A stretch of 64,000 bases of DNA from Variovorax sp. UMC13 (GTDB lineage Bacteria > Pseudomonadota > Gammaproteobacteria > Burkholderiales > Burkholderiaceae_C). A model generated the notes under the pieces. The model saw only the letters and a program-made list of their open reading frames with translations, was not told the DNA's origin and did no database searches. Where the stretch lies: the NCBI RefSeq assembly GCF_014170375.1, contig NZ_LZZW01000011.1, positions 62,001 through 126,000 on the forward strand, in the 5' to 3' direction. Shown here in pieces: positions 1 through 7,979 of the stretch (its first letter is position 1; each line of letters opens with the position of its first letter). The position numbers and the translations under genes are program-made.

Positions 1-334
1 CATGGCACTGGAGGACGCGGTGACGCTGGGCGCCGCGGTGCAGGCCTGCCGTGCGGCCGACGGCGTGGACGACCTGCCCGCGGCCTTCCGCCTCTATGCC
101 TCGGCCCGGGTGGCGCGCACTGCGCGCGTGGTGCTGTCGGTGCGCGAGATGGGCCGGCTCTACCATGCCAAGGGGGTCGAACGCCTGGTGCGCAACGGCC
201 TCTGGGTGGGCCGCACGCCCGAACGCTTCTACGATGCCGTCGAGTGGCTCTACGACTGGCGGCCCGAGCGGTGCCTGGACGAGGCCGATGCGGCACTGCG
301 GCCCGAACGCCAGCGACATCCGGCCGACGCCTGA
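1..334 (+). CDS. FAD-dependent aromatic hydroxylase, C-terminal fragment
   Basis: This is the last ~110 residues of a group A flavoprotein monooxygenase; the reading frame is open at the window edge. The first visible residues (MALEDAVTLG) are the helix that follows the FAD-ribityl motif (usually GDAAHPM...GAC) in salicylate and 3-hydroxybenzoate hydroxylases, so the ATG at position 2 is internal and not the start. The ending with MGRLYHAKGVERLVRN and a tryptophan-rich tail resembles the 3-hydroxybenzoate 6-hydroxylase/salicylate hydroxylase branch. Such enzymes hydroxylate aromatic acids using NAD(P)H and O2 in the cytoplasm. A Bug-type receptor gene starts 73 bases downstream on the same strand, so the two may be co-transcribed. 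Substrate cannot be assigned from this fragment. Confidence 0.75.
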   Translation, partial: MALEDAVTLGAAVQACRAADGVDDLPAAFRLYASARVARTARVVLSVREMGRLYHAKGVERLVRNGLWVGRTPERFYDAVEWLYDWRPERCLDEADAALRPERQRHPADA

Positions 335-407
335 AGGCGCGATGATCGGTGTCGCGCCAAGAGAAGAAAACCTTCCACCGCAGATCCATCCACCAGGAGA
401 CTTTCCC

Positions 408-1400
408 ATGCCTTCGATGCCCCCTCTGTTCGCCTCGGCCGCTGTCGCACTGCTGCTGACGCTGAACACCGGCGCCCATGCGCAGACCGCCGCCGCCGAC
501 TTCCCGAACAAGCCCGTCACGCTGGTCACGCCCTTCGCGGCGGGCAGCGGCCCCGACGCGGTGCTGCGCCTGGTGTCCGAGAAGCTCTCGCGGCTCTGGG
601 GCCAGCGCGTGGTGGTGGACAACAAGCCCGGCGGCGGCGGCTTCATCGCGATCGACCAGGCGAAGCGCGCCGCACCCGACGGCTACACGCTGCTGCAGCT
701 CGACAGCGAGCACATCGCCGCGCTGCCGCACCTCTACAAGTCGCGCAACTTCGTCACGCTGCAGCATTTCGACCCGGTCGCCTCGCTGTTCCGCACCCCC
801 TTCTTCGTGGCCGTGGGCACCGATTCCAAGTGGAAGAACATGAGCGACCTGATCGCCGACGCCAAGGCGCATCCGGGCCAGGTCAGCTACGGCTCCTGGG
901 GCGTGGGCAGCCCGGGCCACCTGGGCGGCCAGCAGCTCGACGCCCTGGCCGGCACGCGCATGCAGCACGTGCCCTACCGCGAGGTCTCGCAGCTGTTCGC
1001 CAACGTGGGGGCGGGCGACGTGCCGTGGAGCTTCGCGAGCATCCCGTCGAGCCAGGGCATCTACAAGGCCGGCAAGCTGCGCTACCTGGCGATCGCCGCG
1101 CCCAAGCGCATTCCGCAGATGCCCGACGTGCCGACCATGGCCGAGGCGGGCGGCCCGCCCTCGCTGGAGGTCAATTCCTTCGTCTCGCTGCTCGCACCCA
1201 AGGGCGTGCCGGCCGCGGTCAAGGCGAAAATCAACGCCGATGTCGCCAAGGTCATCGCCGACCCCGAGATCCGCGCCCGCTTCGACACCTTCGCCTTCGA
1301 GCCCCTGGCCTGGTCGCCGGAGGAAATCCAGCGCAATGCCGAAGCCAAGTCCAAGGTCTACGGCGAGCTGGTCCGCCTCGGCAACATCAGCCTCGAGTAA
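408..1400 (+). CDS. Bug-family (TctC-like) periplasmic solute receptor, copy 1
   Basis: A 330-residue extracytoplasmic receptor of the tripartite tricarboxylate transporter (Bug/TctC) family, which binds carboxylates or related small molecules. The start at 408 is chosen because it follows an AGGAGA ribosome site and gives a clean signal peptide (residues 1-24, ending AHA). The mature part begins with the family hallmark FPNKPVTLVTPFAAGSGPD, followed by VVVDNKPGGGG near residues 67-77. No TctA or TctB membrane subunit is visible nearby, which is usual for the hugely expanded Bug receptors of Comamonadaceae and Bordetella. It is followed by a second, clearly different Bug gene and an FAD oxidoreductase, so the ligand may be the substrate of a short catabolic operon. 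Confidence 0.93.
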   Translation: MPSMPPLFASAAVALLLTLNTGAHAQTAAADFPNKPVTLVTPFAAGSGPDAVLRLVSEKLSRLWGQRVVVDNKPGGGGFIAIDQAKRAAPDGYTLLQLDSEHIAALPHLYKSRNFVTLQHFDPVASLFRTPFFVAVGTDSKWKNMSDLIADAKAHPGQVSYGSWGVGSPGHLGGQQLDALAGTRMQHVPYREVSQLFANVGAGDVPWSFASIPSSQGIYKAGKLRYLAIAAPKRIPQMPDVPTMAEAGGPPSLEVNSFVSLLAPKGVPAAVKAKINADVAKVIADPEIRARFDTFAFEPLAWSPEEIQRNAEAKSKVYGELVRLGNISLE

Positions 1401-1431
1401 CGTCTTCCTCCCTGCTTCCGAAAGAGAAAAC

Positions 1432-2400
1432 ATGCGTCGTTCCCTCCTCGTCCTCGCGCTGGCCGCCGCCTCGGCCGCCGCCCTGCCTTTCGCCGCCGCC
1501 GCGGAGGGGGCCTGGCCCAACCGGCCGATCCGGCTGATCGTCGGCTTCCCCGGCGGCTCGACGCCGGACATCGCGGCGCGCACCATCGCCGAGCCGCTGT
1601 CGCGCGCGCTGGGCCAGCCGGTGGTGGTCGACAACAAGCCCGGCGCCTCGGGCAACATCGCGGCCGACCAGGTGGCCAAGGCCACCGACGACCACACGCT
1701 GGGCATCGTCATCAACGGCAACCTCACCTCGTCGAAGATGCTGTACCCCAAGCTGCCCTACGACCCGGGCAAGGACTTCACCTACCTGTCGCTGATCGCC
1801 ACCGCGCCGCTGGTGGTGGTCGCGCCCAACAACCTGCCCGCGGGCGCCGCCTTCTTCGAGGCCGCGCGCAAGGCCGGCGACAGCTGGAACTACGGCTCGG
1901 TCGGCACCGGCTCGGTGGCGCACCTGGGCATGGAGCTGCTCAAGAGCCGCGTGCCGGGCTTCAACCCGGTGCACGTGCCCTACCAGGGCAACCCTCAGGT
2001 CGTGACGGCCATGCTGGGCGGCCAGGTGCAGATGGCGCTGATCCCGCCGGGCGTGGCCATGCCGCAGATCCGCGCGGGCAAATTGCAGGCCATCGGCATC
2101 ACCAGCGGCCGCAGCACGCTGGTGCCCGAACTCGCGCCGCTGGCCGATGCCGGCGTGAAGGACTTCAACCTCGAGGTCTGGACCGCGCTGCTGGGCCCGG
2201 CCAACCTGTCGAAGGCGGCGCAGGAGCGCATCTCGAAGGAACTGGCCATCGTCATGAAGTCGCCGGACGTTCGCCAGAAGCTGTTCGAGCAAGGCTGGCA
2301 GGCCGTGGGCACCTCGCCCGAAGGCATGCGCGTGCGCGTGGACGAAGAGGCCAAGATCATGTCGCGCATCATCCAAACGCGAGGCATCAAGCTGCAATGA
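1432..2400 (+). CDS. Bug-family (TctC-like) periplasmic solute receptor, copy 2
   Basis: A 322-residue receptor of the same family as the preceding gene but substantially different in sequence. The signal peptide occupies about residues 1-23 (MRRSLLVLALAAASAAALPF onward). The mature protein starts WPNRPIRLIVGFPGGSTPD and carries VVVDNKPGASGNIAAD, the ligand-loop signature of Bug proteins. The start ATG follows a GAAAGAGAAAA purine stretch. Its stop codon overlaps the ATG of the next gene (ATGA at 2397-2400), so translation of the receptor and the FAD oxidoreductase is probably coupled. Two tandem Bug genes could mean two ligands or a diverged duplication. Confidence 0.93.
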   Translation: MRRSLLVLALAAASAAALPFAAAAEGAWPNRPIRLIVGFPGGSTPDIAARTIAEPLSRALGQPVVVDNKPGASGNIAADQVAKATDDHTLGIVINGNLTSSKMLYPKLPYDPGKDFTYLSLIATAPLVVVAPNNLPAGAAFFEAARKAGDSWNYGSVGTGSVAHLGMELLKSRVPGFNPVHVPYQGNPQVVTAMLGGQVQMALIPPGVAMPQIRAGKLQAIGITSGRSTLVPELAPLADAGVKDFNLEVWTALLGPANLSKAAQERISKELAIVMKSPDVRQKLFEQGWQAVGTSPEGMRVRVDEEAKIMSRIIQTRGIKLQ

Positions 2401-3743
2401 CCCAAACCCTGAACGAACCGGCGCGCAGCCTGCCGGTCTACGGCGAATACGACGTGGTCGTTGTCGGCGGCGGGCCGGCCGGCCTGGCGGCGGCGGTGAG
2501 CGCGGCGCGCCATGGCGCGCGCACCTTGCTGGTCGAGCGCTACGGCTTCCTGGGCGGCATGGGCACGGCCGGCGGCGTGACCAATTTCGCCGGTCTCTAC
2601 GGCAAGCGCCGCGGCGAGATGACGCAGCTGGTGCACGGCGTGGCCGACGACCTGCTGGCGCGCATCGATGCGCTGGGCGGCCTCAACAAGCCGCAGGACG
2701 GCATGCAGGGCCGCATCCGCGTGCGCTCCTACGACACCTCGGCCTACAAGTGCGCGGCCGACCAGATGGTGGTCGAGGCGGGCGTCGAACTGCTGTTCCA
2801 TGCCTATGCCGCCGCGGTGCTCATGGACGGCCGGCGCATCGCCGCGCTGGTGGTCGAGACCAAGTCGGGCCGGCAGGCGATCCGCGCCAACGCCTTCATC
2901 GACGGCAGCGGCGACGCCGACGTGGCGGCCTTCGCGGGCGTGCCCTTCGAGGTCGGCGACGGCCACGGCAGCGGCCTGTTCCCGACCACCATGTTCCGCG
3001 TCGGCCAGGTCGATGCGCCGCGCGCGCTGGCCGCGGTGGGCGAGTTCAAGGCCATCAACGACCTGATGAACGCGGTGCGCGAACGCAGCCCCGAGGCCTA
3101 CCGCTTCCCGCGCGACGGCGCGATCCTGCGGCCCAACATCGACCCGCGCGAATGGCGCGCCAACGTCACGCAGATCCGCAATGCCCAGGGCAAGGCGATG
3201 AACGGCGTCGACGCGCGCGAACTCAGCGACGGCGAGCTCGAGGGCCGGCGCCAGATCGCCGAGTACTTCCGATTTCTGCGCGCCGAGGTGCCGGGCTTCG
3301 AGCAGTCGGCCATCGTCGAGATCGCGCCCCAGGTGGGCCTGCGCGAGACGCGCCGCATCGAGGGCGAGTACGCGTTGAGCGGCGAGGACATCCTGTCGTC
3401 GGCGAAGTTCGACGACGTGATCGGCCTCAACGGCTGGCCGATGGAGATGCATGCCGACGGCCGCATCGAATGGGCCTTCCCGCGCGACGAGGCCAACACC
3501 TTCAACCACCTGCCCTGGCGCATGCTGGTGCCCAAGGCGATCGACAACCTGCTGGTGGCCGGCCGCTGCGCCGCCATGACGCACGAAGGCCAGTCGGCCG
3601 CGCGTGCCAGCGGCGGCTGCTTCGTGATGGGCCAGGCCGCGGGCACGGCGGCGGCGTCGCTGGGCGCGGGCGGCTTCGCACAGGTCGACGTGGCGGCACT
3701 GCAGAAGACGCTGATCGCCGACGGCGCGGACCTGGACCGATAG
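2397..3743 (+). CDS. FAD-dependent oxidoreductase (FAD_oxidored family)
   Basis: A 448-residue soluble flavoprotein. The N-terminal dinucleotide-binding fold is clear (YDVVVVGGGPAGLAAAVSAA, residues ~18-37), followed by a second FAD contact around GFLGGMGTAGGVTN. Near the C terminus the segment NLLVAGRCAAMTHEGQSAAR and the glycine/alanine-rich stretch after it form the closing FAD contact of the PF12831-type family. These enzymes are poorly characterised; many sit beside Bug receptors and act on imported organic acids, but that is an inference here. No signal peptide is visible, so it is cytoplasmic. It is coupled to the receptor gene by a 4-base ATGA overlap. The exact reaction is unknown. 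Confidence 0.85.
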   Translation: MTQTLNEPARSLPVYGEYDVVVVGGGPAGLAAAVSAARHGARTLLVERYGFLGGMGTAGGVTNFAGLYGKRRGEMTQLVHGVADDLLARIDALGGLNKPQDGMQGRIRVRSYDTSAYKCAADQMVVEAGVELLFHAYAAAVLMDGRRIAALVVETKSGRQAIRANAFIDGSGDADVAAFAGVPFEVGDGHGSGLFPTTMFRVGQVDAPRALAAVGEFKAINDLMNAVRERSPEAYRFPRDGAILRPNIDPREWRANVTQIRNAQGKAMNGVDARELSDGELEGRRQIAEYFRFLRAEVPGFEQSAIVEIAPQVGLRETRRIEGEYALSGEDILSSAKFDDVIGLNGWPMEMHADGRIEWAFPRDEANTFNHLPWRMLVPKAIDNLLVAGRCAAMTHEGQSAARASGGCFVMGQAAGTAAASLGAGGFAQVDVAALQKTLIADGADLDR

Positions 3744-3768
3744 GCACACGCGCGGGTCGCCCCGCGCG

Positions 3769-3774
3769 GACAAT
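3769..3774 (+). promoter_or_regulatory. candidate -10 element abutting the photolyase start
   Basis: GACAAT (4 of 6 matches to TATAAT) ends 6 bases before the photolyase ATG at 3781 and there is no Shine-Dalgarno sequence. If used, transcription would begin at or next to the ATG, giving a leaderless message. No convincing -35 hexamer is seen. Confidence 0.35.
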
Positions 3775-3780
3775 CCACCG

Positions 3781-5316
3781 ATGCGCAACCTGGTGGTGGT
3801 CCTGGGCGACCAGCTGAGTCTTTCGAGCGTGGCCTTCGAAGGCTTCGACGCCGCGCGCGACCGCGTCTGGATGGCCGAGGTGCGGGAAGAGTCCGAACAT
3901 GTGCCGAGCACCAAGATGCGCACGGCGCTGTTCCTGTCGGCGATGCGCCATTTCGCCGAGGCGCTCGCGGCCCGCGGCCTGCCCCTCGACTACCTGCGGC
4001 TGGGCGCGCATGCGTTCGCCTCGATCGAGGCCGCCCTGGCCGACACGCTGGCGCGCGAACGCCCCGAGGCGCTCGTGATGGTCGAGGCTGGGGAATGGCG
4101 GCTGGAGCAGGCGATCGCGCGCGTGTGCCAGGCGGCGGGCGTGCGGCTCCTGCGGCGCGACGACCTGCACTTCATGGCCTCGCGCGCCGACTTCGCCGAC
4201 CATGCGCGGGGCAAGCCGCGGCTGGTGATGGAGGCCTTCTACCGGCAGATGCGGACCCGGTACCGGGTGCTGCTGGACGCGCAAGGCGGGCCCGAAGGCG
4301 GGCAGTGGAACTTCGACGCCGACAACCGCGGCGCCTTCGGCCGCGCCGGGCCGGGCCTGCTGCCACTGCCGCCGTCCTTCGCGCCCGACGCGATCACGCG
4401 CGAGGTGCTGGCCGACGTGGAGACGCACTTCGGCGAGCACTACGGCAGTGCCGAGGCCTTCGACTGGCCGGTGACGCGCGCCCAGGCCCTGGTCGCGCTG
4501 GCCGACTTCATGACCTGGCGGCTGCAGGACTTCGGCCGGGTGCAGGACGCGATGTGGACGGACGAGCCTTTCCTCTATCACAGCCTCCTGTCCTCGTCGC
4601 TGAACCTGAAGCTGCTGGACCCGCGCGAAGTCATCGCAGCGGCCGTGGCGCAGTGGCGGGCCGGCGCGGTGGCGATCGAGGCGGTCGAGGGCTTCGTGCG
4701 CCAGATCCTGGGCTGGCGCGAGTTCATGCGCGGCGTGTACTGGTGGCGCATGCCCGCGCTGGCCGAGGCCAACGCGCTGCGCCACCACGAAGACCTGCCC
4801 GCCTGGTACTGGTCGGGCCAGGTGCAGATGAACTGCATGCGGCAGGCCATCGGCCAGACCCTGCGCACCGGCTATGCGCACCACATCCAGCGTCTGATGG
4901 TCACCGGCAACTTCGCGCTCACCTTCGGCGTGGCACCGGCGCAGGTGCATGCGTGGTACCTGTCGGTGTACGTCGACGCGGTGGAGTGGGTCGAGCTGCC
5001 GAACACCGTGGGCATGTCGCTGTTCGCCGATGGCGCGCGCTTCGTGACCAAGCCCTATGCCGCGGGCGGCGCCTACATCCGGCGCATGAGCAACTACTGC
5101 GATGGCTGCCGCTACGCGCCCGGCACGCGCAGCGGCGAGGGCGCCTGCCCGATGACGGTGATGTACTGGGACTTCGTGGCGCGCCACGAGCGCCTGCTCG
5201 AGAGCAACCCGCGCACGGTGATGATGGCGCGCAACCTCCGGCGCATCGATGCCGCCGAGCTGGAAGCGATCCGGCAGACCGCCACCAACATGCGCGCGCG
5301 GCCGGACCTGCTCTAG
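3781..5316 (+). CDS. phrB: FeS-type bacterial cryptochrome/photolyase (PhrB-like)
   Basis: A 511-residue member of the FeS-BCP photolyase family (COG3046), whose characterised members repair (6-4) photoproducts using light, FAD and a 6,7-dimethyl-8-ribityllumazine antenna. The start region MRNLVVVLGDQLS is the expected Rossmann antenna domain. Four cysteines that would ligate a [4Fe-4S] cluster are present: Cys352 (QMNCMRQ), Cys440, Cys443 (NYCDGC) and Cys456 (GACPM). Their spacing matches that known for Agrobacterium PhrB exactly (88, 3 and 13 residues). The helical FAD domain, with ILGWREFMRGVYWW and HHIQRLMVTGNFAL, is complete. No lumazine synthase gene lies next to it. The stop codon overlaps that of the convergent gene by four bases. 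Confidence 0.93.
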   Translation: MRNLVVVLGDQLSLSSVAFEGFDAARDRVWMAEVREESEHVPSTKMRTALFLSAMRHFAEALAARGLPLDYLRLGAHAFASIEAALADTLARERPEALVMVEAGEWRLEQAIARVCQAAGVRLLRRDDLHFMASRADFADHARGKPRLVMEAFYRQMRTRYRVLLDAQGGPEGGQWNFDADNRGAFGRAGPGLLPLPPSFAPDAITREVLADVETHFGEHYGSAEAFDWPVTRAQALVALADFMTWRLQDFGRVQDAMWTDEPFLYHSLLSSSLNLKLLDPREVIAAAVAQWRAGAVAIEAVEGFVRQILGWREFMRGVYWWRMPALAEANALRHHEDLPAWYWSGQVQMNCMRQAIGQTLRTGYAHHIQRLMVTGNFALTFGVAPAQVHAWYLSVYVDAVEWVELPNTVGMSLFADGARFVTKPYAAGGAYIRRMSNYCDGCRYAPGTRSGEGACPMTVMYWDFVARHERLLESNPRTVMMARNLRRIDAAELEAIRQTATNMRARPDLL

Positions 5317-6485
5317 CGCGGCAGCACCCGCAGCACGCGCCCGCTCTGGCTGTCGGTCAGCAGGTACAGCGCGCCGTCGGGGCCCGCGCGCACGTCGCGC
5401 AGCCGCTCGCCGAGTTCGGTGAAGAGGATCTCCTGCGTGCCGGGCCGGCCGTCTTCCATCGGCACGCGGCGCACGCTCTTCTCCTTCAGCGCGGCCACAA
5501 AGATGCTGCCGCGCCAGGCGGGGAACAGCGTGCCGTCGTAGTGGGCCATGCCCGCGGGCGCGATGGAGGGCGTCCATTCCGCCAGCGGCGGCGTGATGCC
5601 AGGATAGCTGCGGTAGGGCGTGATGCGCGCGCCGGTGTAGTCGATGCCGCCGGTGGTGATCGGCCAGCCGTAGTTGGCGCCGCGCGCGATGCGGTTGAGT
5701 TCGTCGCCGCCCTTCGAGCCATGTTCGTGCGCGTACAGCCGGTTGCGGCCCGGCAGGCTCACCATGCCCTGCGGATTGCGGTGGCCGAGGCTGTAGATCT
5801 CGGGCAGCGCACCGGCGTGTCCGACGAAGGGGTTGTCGGCCGGCACGCTGCCGTCGCGGCCGATGCGCAGGATCTTGCCCAGGTGCGTGTGCAGGCGCTG
5901 CGCGTCGGTGCGTTCGAGGTTGCCGTCGCCCATGCCGATCACCAGCGTGCCGTCGTCCAGCAGCGCCATCCGGCCGCCGAAGTGCTGGCCGTGTGCCTTG
6001 GCCGGGCGCGTGGTGAAGATCGGCGTGACCTCGCGCAGCCGCGCGCCGTCGAGCCGGGCACGCACCACGCGCAGGTGGTTGGCCGAGGCCGTGCCGTGCG
6101 CGAACGAGAGGTAGAGCCATCCGTTCTGCGCGAAGCCCGGGTCGACCAGCACATCGAACAGTCCGGCCTGGCCGCTCGCATAGACCGGTGGCAGGCCCGC
6201 GACCGCTTCGGCGCGCAGCACATGGCGCCCCTCGGGCGTGCGGTCGAGGATGCGCAGGCGGCCGGGCCGCTCGGTCACCAGCAGCCGGCCATCGGGCAGC
6301 GCCGCCAGGGCCCAGGGATGCACCAGGCCTTCGGCGACGGTCTCGATGCGGTAGGGCACGCCGGGCGCCGCGGCCTGCGATGGCGCGGGCGCGGCCAGCA
6401 GGCCGGCCCACAGCAGCCAAGCGATCCGTGCCCCCGAGGATCGGACTTGCATGCGTCGTGCGCCATGATGGGGGCCTCGTTTCAT
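5313..6485 (-). CDS. PQQ-dependent aldose sugar dehydrogenase (soluble GDH family)
   Basis: A secreted six-bladed beta-propeller of the soluble PQQ glucose/aldose dehydrogenase family (YliI/Asd type), which oxidises aldoses in the periplasm with pyrroloquinoline quinone. Family motifs are visible in order: GLVHPWALAALPDGRLLVTE, GQAGLFDVLVDP, GQHFGGRMALLDDGTL, HRNPQGM, HEHGSKGGDELN and a C-terminal GLERLRDV-like blade (ELGERLRDVRAGPDGALYLL). The signal peptide core is IAWLLWAGLLAAPAPSQA. The start at 6485 gives a long positively charged leader; the ATG at 6452 (MQVRSSGARIAW) gives a more standard signal peptide and is an equally good choice, since neither has a strong ribosome site. No pqq synthesis genes are in the window. 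Convergent with phrB, sharing CTAG as both stops. Confidence 0.88.
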   Translation of the reverse strand: MKRGPHHGARRMQVRSSGARIAWLLWAGLLAAPAPSQAAAPGVPYRIETVAEGLVHPWALAALPDGRLLVTERPGRLRILDRTPEGRHVLRAEAVAGLPPVYASGQAGLFDVLVDPGFAQNGWLYLSFAHGTASANHLRVVRARLDGARLREVTPIFTTRPAKAHGQHFGGRMALLDDGTLVIGMGDGNLERTDAQRLHTHLGKILRIGRDGSVPADNPFVGHAGALPEIYSLGHRNPQGMVSLPGRNRLYAHEHGSKGGDELNRIARGANYGWPITTGGIDYTGARITPYRSYPGITPPLAEWTPSIAPAGMAHYDGTLFPAWRGSIFVAALKEKSVRRVPMEDGRPGTQEILFTELGERLRDVRAGPDGALYLLTDSQSGRVLRVLPR

Positions 6486-6514
6486 GTGCCCAGTATCGAA
6501 CAGCATGCCTGCCG

Positions 6515-6988
6515 ATGAACCCTGAAGACCCTTCGTTCCCGCGCCCATGGCGCACCCGCCTGCTGGCCTTTGCCGGCGCGGCCCTGTTCGCCATCGCCTG
6601 GGGCTCGCTGGTGCAGACGCAGTTCAACCTGAACGCGCTGGCCGCGCTCGGCGTCGAGATGCCGCTGGCCCTGCGGCTGCGGACCTCGGTGCAGGACCTG
6701 CGGGGCTTCGGGCCCGTCTATGCGGCCATCGTGCTCGCCGCCTGGCTGCCCGCGTTCGCGCTGGCCGCCTGGCTCGCGCGCCGGCACCCGGCCTGGCGCG
6801 CCGCGCTGTTCGCACTGGCCGCCGGCGTGGCGCTGCCGCTCGCCATCCGCGCGATCGACGCCGCCGCGCCCATGCCGGTGCTGATCGACGCCACGCGCGG
6901 TCTCGGCGGGCTGTCGGCGATGGTGGCGGGCAGCGTGCTGGGCGGGGCGTTGTTTGGGTGGGGGACGCGGCCTCATTTGCGGGGATAG
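6515..6988 (+). CDS. small integral membrane protein, unknown function
   Basis: A 157-residue protein that I do not recognise. It has four hydrophobic helices, at about residues 15-34, 66-88, 94-113 and 131-150, joined by a periplasmic or cytoplasmic loop (QFNLNALAALGVEMPLALRL) after helix 1. It diverges from the sugar dehydrogenase gene with only 29 bases between the two starts, so the pair may share a control region. No conserved catalytic motif is seen. The start at 6515 is the first ATG in frame after the divergent gene's start and is preceded by CTGCCG, not by a ribosome site. Confidence 0.7.
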   Translation: MNPEDPSFPRPWRTRLLAFAGAALFAIAWGSLVQTQFNLNALAALGVEMPLALRLRTSVQDLRGFGPVYAAIVLAAWLPAFALAAWLARRHPAWRAALFALAAGVALPLAIRAIDAAAPMPVLIDATRGLGGLSAMVAGSVLGGALFGWGTRPHLRG

Positions 6989-7082
6989 CGCCTGGCAAGC
7001 ACCCCTGATTTCCCTGTGACAGCGCTTTGGCTCGCGCTTTGCTATGGTGCGTGACTCCCTTTTCGCCTCCGCTGCCTTCACG

Positions 7083-7979
7083 ATGACCGCTCCCGCCACC
7101 CCCACCCGCCTCGTCGACGAACTCGTCGCCCTCATGCAACTCGAGCCGCTGGGCGACGACCGCTTCCGGGCGCAGAGCGAGGACATCGGCACGCCGGCGG
7201 TCTTCGGCGGCCAGGTGCTGGGCCAGGCGCTGATGGCGGCCAGCCGCACCGTCGAGGCCGATCGGCCGGTGCATTCGATGCACGCCTACTTCCTGCTGCC
7301 CGGCGAGCATGCGCCCATCGAATACACGGTCGACCGGGTGCGCGACGGCCGCAGCTTCACCACCCGCCATGTGGTGGCGCGCCAGCAGGAGCGCATCATC
7401 TTCGAGATGTCGGCTTCGTTCCAGACTGTCGACGCGGGCGTGGAGCACCAGTTCGCCATGCCGCCGACCGCCGCGCCCGACAATGTCGTCGACGACCTGC
7501 AGCGCCGCATCGCGCTGGGCGACCGGCTGCCCGAGCGCGCGCGCATCAAGGGCCTGATGCCGCACGGCATCGAGTTCCGCACCGTCGAGCCCGACGACCT
7601 GATCGCGCCGGTGCCGCGCGAAGGCACGCGCGCGATCTGGATGCGCGCCGTGGCGCCGCTGCCCGACGATCCGCTGATGCACCGCGCGCTGCTGGCCTAT
7701 GCCTCCGACCACGGCCTGCTCGGCGCCGCGCTGATCCCGCACGGCCTGACCTACCTGCAGGGCAATGTGCGCATGGCCAGCCTGGACCACGCGATGTGGT
7801 TCCACCGCGATTTCCGCTTCGACGACTGGCTGCTGTACGTGCTCGATTCGCCCAGCGCCAGTGGCGCGCGCGGCCTTTCGCGTGGCAGCGTGTTCACGCG
7901 CGACGGCGTGTTGGTGGCCTCGGCCGCGCAGGAAGGAATGATGCGCGTGCGCAAAACGGAATCCCAAGGAAAACCATGA
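7083..7979 (+). CDS. tesB: acyl-CoA thioesterase II (TesB family)
   Basis: A 298-residue double hot-dog thioesterase that hydrolyses acyl-CoA to free fatty acid and CoA in the cytoplasm. Family segments visible are PAVFGGQVLGQALMAA (residues ~38-53), VHSMHAYFLLPG, FTTRHVVARQQERIIFEMSASF and, near the end, the second-fold sequence SLDHAMWFHRDFRFDDWLLY. Length agrees with E. coli TesB (286). A TTG-rich upstream region and an in-frame ATG at 7044 region exist, but the ATG at 7083 aligns with the usual N terminus (PTRLVDELVALMQLEPLG). Its stop overlaps the start of the next gene (ATGA at 7976-7979), so it is coupled to the Old Yellow Enzyme gene. Confidence 0.93.
   Translation: MTAPATPTRLVDELVALMQLEPLGDDRFRAQSEDIGTPAVFGGQVLGQALMAASRTVEADRPVHSMHAYFLLPGEHAPIEYTVDRVRDGRSFTTRHVVARQQERIIFEMSASFQTVDAGVEHQFAMPPTAAPDNVVDDLQRRIALGDRLPERARIKGLMPHGIEFRTVEPDDLIAPVPREGTRAIWMRAVAPLPDDPLMHRALLAYASDHGLLGAALIPHGLTYLQGNVRMASLDHAMWFHRDFRFDDWLLYVLDSPSASGARGLSRGSVFTRDGVLVASAAQEGMMRVRKTESQGKP

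Noticed and set aside
3502..6627. A 1041-codon minus-strand frame across the photolyase and dehydrogenase.
   Set aside because: Only the frame at 5313-6485 has recognisable domains. The rest is antisense to the photolyase gene.
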